Below are positions 6,509 to 10,802 of a stretch of DNA of 10,802 nucleotides, piece by piece. The position numbers and the translations under genes were made by a program. The stretch's first letter is position 1; each line of letters begins with the position of its first letter. The notes under the pieces were generated by a model that saw nothing but the letters and a program-made list of their open reading frames with translations, did not search any database and was not told the DNA's origin. The stretch covers positions 1 through 10,802 of the forward strand of contig JAFACY010000201.1 of assembly GCA_023425285.1 (NCBI GenBank), written 5' to 3'. The DNA is from Bacillota bacterium (lineage in GTDB: Bacteria; Bacillota; Clostridia; Tissierellales; Sedimentibacteraceae).

Positions 6509-6567
6509 ATTCTGGGGACGGACCATAAAATCATCATTGATTGGGATTCAAAGGTTCGTCCCCAGAA
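6509..6567. repeat. REP-like palindromic element, copy 1
   Basis: Inverted arms TTCTGGGGACGGACC (6510-6524) and GGTTCGTCCCCAGAA (6553-6567) pair along 15 positions with one G-T wobble, around a 28-base centre. The whole 59-base unit has a second, gap-free copy at 9618-9676 (47 of 59 positions identical). GGGGACG-type palindromes recur in many Firmicutes genomes and are often linked to IS200/REP-associated tyrosine transposases (RAYTs). That link is an inference here because no such transposase is in the window. Confidence 0.65.
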
Positions 6568-6585
6568 CCCAGAACACCCAGAACG
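6562..6585. repeat. CCAGAA motif cluster upstream of the ATPase gene
   Basis: CCAGAA occurs three times in a row (6562-6567, 6569-6574, 6578-6583), the first overlapping the right arm of the REP-like element. A second cluster of the same motif lies beyond the other end of the ATPase gene (8045-8103). Confidence 0.4.
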
Positions 6586-6633
6586 ATTGAGGAGCATATT
6601 TACACCATGATAATAATGTATTTCTGTTATTTG

Positions 6634-6674
6634 TCGCCAATCGTCGGGAAAATAATTCGCCAATCATCGGAAAA
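6634..6674. repeat. Two direct repeats just upstream of the ATPase promoter
   Basis: TCGCCAATCGTCGGGAAAA (6634-6652) is repeated as TCGCCAATCATCGGAAAA (6657-6674), with start-to-start spacing of 23 bases, close to two helical turns. The second copy ends four bases before the -35 box, a position suited to an activator or repressor. The same-face spacing would also fit a LytTR-type dimer, but the sequence does not match the LytTR site consensus I know. Confidence 0.5.
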
Positions 6675-6677
6675 CTC

Positions 6678-6706
6678 TTGAGAAATTCATAATTATGATG
6701 TATACT
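6678..6706 (+). promoter_or_regulatory. Promoter of the AAA/DUF4143 ATPase gene
   Basis: TTGAGA (6678-6683) and TATACT (6701-6706) are separated by exactly 17 bases. Transcription would begin near 6713, which fits a start codon at 6739 with a normal leader and argues against the in-frame ATG at 6715. Confidence 0.75.
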
Positions 6707-6738
6707 ATGAGCAAATGAATAGAATCGAGGTGTTCCGA

Positions 6739-8013
6739 ATGATGAATTACAAAAAGCGAATAGCTGACGATATTTTGAAACGCAAACTGGAAGGCAAAGG
6801 TGCGGTACTCATCGAGGGTCCAAAATGGTGTGGTAAAACTACCACCGCTGAACAGCTTGCCGCAAGTATTTTGTATATGGATGACCCTGAGAAAAAAGAA
6901 CAGAACATTGCTATGTCTGAGCTAAATCCAAAACGACTTTTGAAAGGTGAAACGCCGAGACTTATCGACGAGTGGCAACTTGCTCCAAAGCTGTGGGACG
7001 CCATTCGTTTTGAGGTTGACCACCGGGGCGAGCTTGGGCAGTTTGTGCTCACCGGTTCTGCTGTTCCTGCCGATACCAAAGAAATCACTCATTCCGGTAC
7101 AGGACGCTTTACTTGGCTCACTATGAGACCGATGAGTTTATATGAATCGGAAGAATCAACAGGAGAAGTCAGTTTGAAAGACCTGTTCGATGGCGTTTCG
7201 GAGATTGACGGGGACAATAAAATCAGTATCGACCGACTGGCATTTCTCGTATGTCGAGGCGGTTGGCCGCAAGCGGTAGATATGCGAGACGAAATTGCTC
7301 TTGACCAAGCTATGGATTACTATGATGCCATTGTTCGCTCCGATATTAACCGAGCTGACAATGTGCAAAAAAATCCCGAAAGAGTTAAGCGACTTATGCG
7401 TTCCTATGCAAGAAACCAAGGCGGTCAAGTTCCCAATACAGTAATTGCACAAGACATTGCCGCAAATGACGAAGCCCCGATGAGTGAGGAAACAGTAGCC
7501 TCTTATCTGAGTGCTCTGCGTAAAATCTTTGTTGTGGAAGATATGCCTGCATGGAATCCGAATCTGCGTTCCAAAACTGCAATTCGTTCGTCCGACACAA
7601 GATATTATATCGACCCGTCTATCGCTGCTGCGTCATTGGGTATCGGCCCGAACGATTTAGTAAATGACCTTAAAACCTTTGGTTTTCTCTTTGAAACGCT
7701 CTGCGTAAGAGACCTTCGTGTGTTTACCGATGCACTTGGTGGTGAGGTATATCACTATCGTGACAAGGATGGACAGGAATGTGATGCAGTTGTTCATTTG
7801 AGAAACGGCAAGTATGGTCTGATTGAAATTAAACTCGGTGGCGACAAACTGATTGAGGAAGGTGCGGAAAGTCTAAAAGCAATGCAGGCAAAAATCGACA
7901 CAGACAAAATGAAAGCTCCGTCTTTCCTTATGGTATTGACGGGAATCGGAGATTACGCATATTGCCGTCACGACGGTGTATATGTTGTTCCTATCGGTTG
8001 CTTGAAAAACTAA
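6739..8013 (+). CDS. AAA ATPase with DUF4143 domain, 424 aa
   Basis: The N-terminal AAA_14-type ATPase has Walker A GPKWCGKT (27-34), Walker B RLIDEWQ (74-80, with D77 and E78), a sensor-like FVLTGSA (102-108) and a following RF/MRPMSLYE stretch. The C-terminal half is DUF4143. Near the end it carries a PD-(D/E)XK-like pattern, DGQECDAVV followed 13 residues after its D by EIK (in YGLIEIKLGG). This is typical of the family, although nuclease activity has not generally been shown. These proteins are common, patchily distributed and of unknown function. I placed the start at 6739 because GAGGTG lies six bases upstream; an ATG at 6715 has no such site and would be almost leaderless. The gene stands alone, is more GC-rich than its surroundings, and is bordered by CCAGAA repeats, suggesting acquisition. 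Confidence 0.9.
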   Translation: MMNYKKRIADDILKRKLEGKGAVLIEGPKWCGKTTTAEQLAASILYMDDPEKKEQNIAMSELNPKRLLKGETPRLIDEWQLAPKLWDAIRFEVDHRGELGQFVLTGSAVPADTKEITHSGTGRFTWLTMRPMSLYESEESTGEVSLKDLFDGVSEIDGDNKISIDRLAFLVCRGGWPQAVDMRDEIALDQAMDYYDAIVRSDINRADNVQKNPERVKRLMRSYARNQGGQVPNTVIAQDIAANDEAPMSEETVASYLSALRKIFVVEDMPAWNPNLRSKTAIRSSDTRYYIDPSIAAASLGIGPNDLVNDLKTFGFLFETLCVRDLRVFTDALGGEVYHYRDKDGQECDAVVHLRNGKYGLIEIKLGGDKLIEEGAESLKAMQAKIDTDKMKAPSFLMVLTGIGDYAYCRHDGVYVVPIGCLKN

Positions 8014-8044
8014 TTAACTGAACAACAGAGCAGGAAAAGCATTC

Positions 8045-8103
8045 CCAGAATCGCTTGGAATCCACCCAGAACTCTCTATAACTCTCCAGAACCCCATCCA
8101 GAA
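8045..8103. repeat. CCAGAA motif cluster between convergent genes
   Basis: The 98-base gap between the ATPase and the DUF4386 gene contains four CCAGAA motifs (8045-8050, 8066-8071, 8086-8091, 8098-8103). They are framed by a complementary AGCAGGA (8029-8035) and TCCTGCT (8106-8112) that could close a long hairpin. There is no convincing T-run, so I do not call it a terminator. Confidence 0.4.
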
Positions 8104-8111
8104 CGTCCTGC

Positions 8112-8804
8112 TTATTCAGTGTTCTGGGTGTCAGCGGCGAGTTTTTTGAACTTTATCATCAACAGCGTGACAAATACCGCCCAAGGAATGAGGGACAGTA
8201 AAGAAAAAACCATTCCTAACATACCTGCCGATGATGGTACAATCATAAAAATCCCGGAAGTTAACCCCCACAAACCAACTGACTTCTTAAGCTTGCTGCT
8301 TTTGATTATTGCATAGGCAAATAACAATAGACATATGGTACTTAAAACATAGTATACATCAAAGGAGGTACCCGTATAGCCAGCCATCACAGCTTCTCCG
8401 GCTGCCAAATATATTGTTTGCTGTTCAGGCAACGCCTGAAAATACCGATTGCTTAAAGTCAGCATTTCAAACGCAGGATTGGACGGATAATAACATGCAA
8501 TGCCAATTAAGCCAAGTATTAATGCCAAGAGTACAGTAACTGGTTTTTCTTGATATAAGAGGATGAAGATGGATAAATAAATTATTACAAGAATTATATT
8601 GTTAAACAGGTAAAGGAAATCCAAACTCAGCAGTCCTAAAAATGGATTTTGATGATAAAGTTCAAATAAGCCTTTAACAGTATCCGGTGGTGGTGAAATC
8701 ACATAAATAACAATTTGTAACGGAATAATAATAAGCATTGCTAAAGCTAAGAAATGGGCGGCACGATAGAGCGGTCGAAAGTTGACTTTAAATCCATGGT
8801 CCAT
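8112..8804 (-). CDS. DUF4386 family integral membrane protein, 230 aa
   Basis: About six hydrophobic helices (roughly 14-36, 57-84, 89-107, 148-168, 176-197, 200-218) indicate an inner-membrane protein. The family's conserved features are visible: a loop of LFNNIILVIIYLSIFI (66-81), the strongly conserved YYPSNPAFEMLTLSNRYFQA (105-124) and AAGEAVMAGYTGTSFDVYYVL (134-154). The length is normal. The function of DUF4386 proteins is unknown. The start at 8804 has AAGGAGG about nine bases upstream, within the 14-base gap after the tetR stop codon, so the two genes form one operon. The neighbouring repressor presumably controls this protein, as happens with TetR-regulated membrane exporters, but no transport activity can be claimed. 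Confidence 0.85.
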   Translation of the reverse strand: MDHGFKVNFRPLYRAAHFLALAMLIIIPLQIVIYVISPPPDTVKGLFELYHQNPFLGLLSLDFLYLFNNIILVIIYLSIFILLYQEKPVTVLLALILGLIGIACYYPSNPAFEMLTLSNRYFQALPEQQTIYLAAGEAVMAGYTGTSFDVYYVLSTICLLLFAYAIIKSSKLKKSVGLWGLTSGIFMIVPSSAGMLGMVFSLLSLIPWAVFVTLLMIKFKKLAADTQNTE

Positions 8805-8818
8805 AAGATATAACCTCC

Positions 8819-9415
8819 TTAATAATTTCCCTTATTCTTTTTGAATAAGTAATTTGTAAGTTTTATAAGCTCATTTTTGATGTCTTCCTTTTGTGTAGCA
8901 CCATTGGATGAGAAACTCAGCGTAATCATCCCTTGCAAGGCGTAAATGATAGTCTTGGCTACAACTTCAATATCCTCTGTTTGAATGATACCTTCCTGGA
9001 TTAACCTCATAAAGGACGTCTGCCACATACCGTGAAATCGATGCTCAAGCTTTTGATAGCTGTCATCTCCCTCCGGCTGAACAAAAGGATAAAAGTAAAA
9101 AAAACGGAAAATATTCGGGTGTTTAAAAAAATAGTCTGTATAGCAAAAGAAAGCGTCAAGGACTTCCTCTACAGGATCATCCTTTTTAAAGGAAATGGAT
9201 GTAAGCTCCGTAATCATATCCTCAATCATGTCGAGACGTAATATCCACAAGAGAGTATTCACATCCTTAAAATAATAATATAGATTGGTATGTGAATATC
9301 CCGTTACTTCAGCCAGATATCGAACAGTAACGGCTTCGTGTCCCTTATCAAGGACGATGTCTTTTGCGGCTTCTATGATTTCTTTTTGAGTACGCTCTTT
9401 CTTAGTTTGCTTCAT
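8819..9415 (-). CDS. TetR-family transcriptional repressor, 198 aa
   Basis: The N-terminal TetR DNA-binding domain is clear: RTQKEIIEAAKDIVLDKGHE (8-27), then VTVRYLAEVTGYSHTNLYYY (29-48) as the helix-turn-helix. The remainder (about 55-195) is the helical ligand-binding and dimerisation region, with an aromatic-rich FKHPNIFRFFYFYPFV segment that may line a hydrophobic pocket. The start at 9415 follows GGAGG by five bases. It is first in an operon with the DUF4386 membrane protein. A perfect 50-bp palindrome covers the -10 region and the transcription start, so the protein very likely represses its own operon. The ligand is unknown. Confidence 0.92.
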   Translation of the reverse strand: MKQTKKERTQKEIIEAAKDIVLDKGHEAVTVRYLAEVTGYSHTNLYYYFKDVNTLLWILRLDMIEDMITELTSISFKKDDPVEEVLDAFFCYTDYFFKHPNIFRFFYFYPFVQPEGDDSYQKLEHRFHGMWQTSFMRLIQEGIIQTEDIEVVAKTIIYALQGMITLSFSSNGATQKEDIKNELIKLTNYLFKKNKGNY

Positions 9416-9423
9416 AGCAACCT

Positions 9424-9473
9424 CCGTATATTTTAACTAAGGTAAAATATTTTACCTTAGTTAAAATATACGG
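9424..9473. promoter_or_regulatory. Perfect 50-bp palindrome, probable TetR operator
   Basis: The two 25-base halves are exact reverse complements. Each half contains a smaller dyad (TTTTA-actaagg-TAAAA written as TTTTAACTAAGGTAAAA), so the site could take two dimers side by side. The palindrome overlaps the -10 box (9465-9470) and the likely start point near 9458, and ends ten bases before the tetR start codon. In RNA the part downstream of the start would still place a hairpin next to the ribosome binding site. Such a long perfect palindrome is unusual for a simple TetR operator. Confidence 0.8.
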
Positions 9474-9493
9474 TATATGAATTGATATGTCAA
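9465..9493 (-). promoter_or_regulatory. Promoter of the tetR-DUF4386 operon
   Basis: On the minus strand a consensus TTGACA (9488-9493) lies exactly 17 bases from TATATT (9465-9470). The -10 box lies within the right half of the 50-bp palindrome, the classic arrangement for autorepression. Confidence 0.85.
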
Positions 9494-9526
9494 GAGTCTA
9501 TATAAATATTTTAGAAAAGCAATTGA

Positions 9527-9613
9527 CTTGAGAGGTCGAGTCTTTCTTTATTATTAGCTGCTGCGCTATGTGCAGGTGGCTTGATGACATACAGACGACG
9601 AGACATTTACTAG
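9527..9613 (+). pseudogene. Possible C-terminal scrap of a membrane-anchored protein
   Basis: A short frame, open from just after a stop at 9524-9526, reads about 28 residues: a polar start, the hydrophobic stretch LSLLLAAALCAGGLMTY, and a basic end, RRRDIY, before a stop. A hydrophobic helix followed by a few arginines and then the terminus is the usual tail of a sortase-anchored or single-pass surface protein. No LPXTG motif remains, so this would be only the last piece of a deleted gene. Chance is a real alternative. Confidence 0.2.
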
Positions 9614-9617
9614 AGAC

Positions 9618-9676
9618 ATTCTGGCGACGAACCTTAAAATTACTGCCGATTGGAATTCAAAGGTCCGTCCCCGGAA
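9618..9676. repeat. REP-like palindromic element, copy 2
   Basis: This is a gap-free 59-base match to 6509-6567 with 12 substitutions, seven of them in or next to the central loop. Its arms (TTCTGGCGACGAACC and GGTCCGTCCCCGGAA) still pair at most positions but have two mismatches, so this copy looks more decayed. It lies 48 bases upstream of the HutD gene. Confidence 0.6.
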
Positions 9677-9723
9677 TCGCTAATACAATTTATGTATTAA
9701 AAATCTATCGTGAGGAAATAAAA

Positions 9724-10326
9724 ATGGATATCAATACAAGACTGATAAAAGAAGATGAATATATTACAACAGCATGGTCAGGGGGTAAAACCACCCAGCT
9801 GTTTATATATCCGGAAGAGGCTGATTATAGCAGGCGTAATTTTAAATTCAGATTAAGTTCTGCCACAGTAGAATCAGAAAAATCAGAGTTCACTAAATTA
9901 GAAGGTGTATATAGATTCATTACTCCTCTTGACGGACAGCTTAAGCTTACACATGATCATATACAGTATATTGATTTGCAACCGTTTGAAGTGTATGAAT
10001 TTGATGGGAATAAGGATACTGTAAGCTTTGGAAAAGTAAGAGATTTCAACCTGATGCTCAGGAGTGGAGCGGAGGGAAAGCTTGATAGTATATGTATTAA
10101 TAAAGAACAATTATTAGAAGAAGAAATTCATGGCTACTTTAAAGAATTTTTTTATTTCATATATGCCTGCAGCAAGGATGTGTCTGTTGATATAAATGGG
10201 AAAGATTATAATATCAATCAGTTTCAGACTCTTTTAATTAAGGTGGAAAGTGAGTGTGTTTTAAATATAAAAATAAGTTCTACAGGAAATGCTTATATTT
10301 TAGCAGCGAAAATATATATAAGGTAG
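9724..10326 (+). CDS. HutD/Ves family protein, 200 aa
   Basis: This is a cupin-like cytoplasmic protein of the HutD (Ves) family. Signature blocks are present in order: the WSGGKTTQLFIYP motif (18-30), FKFRLSSATV (40-49), FTKLEGVYRFITPLDG (56-71), LQPFEVYEFDG (85-95) and DFNLMLRSG (107-115). Length is normal for the family. HutD members often accompany histidine-utilisation genes and may act as small-molecule binding or fine-tuning proteins, but no hut gene is visible here, so its role in this context is open. The start at 9724 follows GAGGA with a suitable gap. The frame is open further upstream to an ATG at 9568, but that part crosses the REP-like element and is not protein-like. It is transcribed towards ohrR but separated from it by a promoter. 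Confidence 0.88.
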   Translation: MDINTRLIKEDEYITTAWSGGKTTQLFIYPEEADYSRRNFKFRLSSATVESEKSEFTKLEGVYRFITPLDGQLKLTHDHIQYIDLQPFEVYEFDGNKDTVSFGKVRDFNLMLRSGAEGKLDSICINKEQLLEEEIHGYFKEFFYFIYACSKDVSVDINGKDYNINQFQTLLIKVESECVLNIKISSTGNAYILAAKIYIR

Positions 10327-10366
10327 GCGCGAAAGTGTGTTCTGCCAAAAATATCGAGGTTAAAAA

Positions 10367-10392
10367 CAGGTCGAGACCTGGTGAAAATTTTT
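10367..10392 (+). terminator. Weak terminator-like hairpin after the HutD gene
   Basis: CAGGTCGAGACCTG forms a 5-6 bp hairpin followed, after a few bases, by AAAATTTTT. The stem is short and the T-run is not directly adjacent, so termination is uncertain. Confidence 0.3.
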
Positions 10393-10394
10393 AC

Positions 10395-10441
10395 TTGACA
10401 AAAGATAATATAAGCATATAATACATTGTATACAATGTATT
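10395..10441 (+). promoter_or_regulatory. ohrR promoter with palindromic operator
   Basis: TTGACA (10395-10400) and TATAAT (10417-10422) are 16 bases apart. A perfect 22-bp palindrome at 10420-10441, with core TACATTGTATACAATGTA, overlaps the end of the -10 box and the start point. OhrR boxes contain TACAAT/ATTGTA half sites, so this is probably the OhrR operator for autorepression. Confidence 0.8.
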
Positions 10442-10452
10442 TGGAGGCGCTT

Positions 10453-10802
10453 ATGAATCAATATGATGCGTTAAAACTTGAAAATCAGCTTTGTTTTCCG
10501 CTTTATGCAGCTGCCAAAGAGGTTGTTCGTCTGTATACACCATATCTTTCGGAACAGGATTTGACTTATACACAATATATCGTCATGATGTTGGTATGGG
10601 AAAAGCATGAAATAATCGTCAAAGATCTGGCGGAAAGGCTTTTTTTAGATACAGGGACACTGACACCATTGCTGAAAAATTTGGAGCGCAAAGGGATAGT
10701 TTCACTGCACCGCACACCCAATGATCGACGCAGTGTGATGGTCAAAGCAACGGATTTTGGAATGGCTTTGCGTGAAAAAGCTGTGGAGATTCCGTACAAG
10801 GT
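10453..10802 (+). CDS. ohrR: OhrR organic-peroxide sensor, MarR family (partial)
   Basis: The first 116 residues are in the window; the gene runs off the right edge (family members are about 145-150 residues). The N-terminal LKLENQLCFPLYAA carries the conserved peroxide-sensing cysteine (C14). A winged helix follows: LTYTQYIVMMLVWE, IIVKDLAERLFLDTGTLTPL as the HTH (about 54-73), then LLKNLERKGIVSLHRTPNDRRS with the DNA-contacting DRR wing. In this family oxidation of the cysteine by organic hydroperoxides releases the repressor from the ohr promoter. GGAGG lies five bases before the ATG at 10453. A partner ohr peroxidase gene is not in the window and may lie beyond the edge. Confidence 0.9.
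   Translation, partial: MNQYDALKLENQLCFPLYAAAKEVVRLYTPYLSEQDLTYTQYIVMMLVWEKHEIIVKDLAERLFLDTGTLTPLLKNLERKGIVSLHRTPNDRRSVMVKATDFGMALREKAVEIPYK

Noticed and set aside
6715..6738. Upstream ATG as the start of the ATPase
   Set aside because: It would sit only two or three bases after the predicted transcription start and has no ribosome binding site; 6739 has GAGGTG at good spacing.
6747..7600. Several minus-strand frames within the ATPase gene
   Set aside because: All are antisense to conserved ATPase and DUF4143 motifs and have no start signals.
8119..8539. Plus-strand frames opposite the DUF4386 gene
   Set aside because: The minus strand has the conserved family motifs and a strong ribosome binding site; the plus frames have neither.
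9568..9723. N-terminal extension of the HutD protein
   Set aside because: The extension crosses a REP-like element and is not part of the HutD family; a ribosome binding site precedes the ATG at 9724.
1..10802. CRISPR array or complete defence system
   Set aside because: The direct repeats are too few and too irregular for CRISPR, and the only defence gene is a restriction-enzyme remnant with no methyltransferase.

Overview
The window looks like an accessory stretch of a low-GC Firmicutes chromosome, most likely a member of the Clostridia. The evidence is AT-rich intergenic DNA, strong GGAGG-type ribosome binding sites, TTGACA/TATAAT promoters, an OhrR of the Bacillus/Clostridium type and an orphan LytTR regulator. 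No rRNA, tRNA, CRISPR array or intact transposase gene is visible. Base composition shifts along the window: the MFS transporter fragment near 4.2 kb is very AT-rich (about 25% GC in one sampled 60-base line), while the ATPase gene at 6.7-8.0 kb is near 45%. This suggests pieces of different origin.

Region 1 (1-577) holds no gene. It contains hairpins, one half of a divergent duplicated segment, and three direct repeats (439-527) that resemble the multiple terminal repeats of an IS21-type element. Region 2 (578-2655) has a two-gene cluster of small cytoplasmic proteins (ASCH/PUA-like and DUF3788), a small orphan ORF, and an AraC-type regulator with a GyrI-like effector domain. Region 3 (2656-3478) is non-coding apart from a minus-strand gene tail with its terminator. 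It contains a compact nested-hairpin segment (3145-3340) that looks like a structured RNA ending at a strong intrinsic terminator, and then the regulated promoter of the next operon.

Region 4 (3479-5547) is a rearrangement scar. An intact ArsR-like repressor is coupled to an MFS transporter cut after six transmembrane helices. The MFS is joined directly to the C-terminal catalytic part of an AlwI-family restriction endonuclease, and this is followed by a truncated, convergent LytTR-regulator paralogue. Region 5 (5753-8804) has the full-length LytTR regulator, a divergent AAA/DUF4143 ATPase with its own promoter, and a DUF4386 membrane protein. Region 6 (8112-9493) is the minus-strand tetR-DUF4386 operon, driven from a promoter overlapped by a perfect 50-bp palindrome. 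Region 7 (9494-10802) has a HutD-family protein and the start of an ohrR gene with its promoter and operator.

A 59-bp REP-like palindromic element occurs twice (6509-6567 and 9618-9676) at about 80% identity. Clusters of CCAGAA motifs lie on both sides of the ATPase gene. The items most worth following up are the structured RNA, the truncated MFS/AlwI junction and the 50-bp palindrome. No complete defence system is visible; the restriction enzyme is only a remnant without a methyltransferase.
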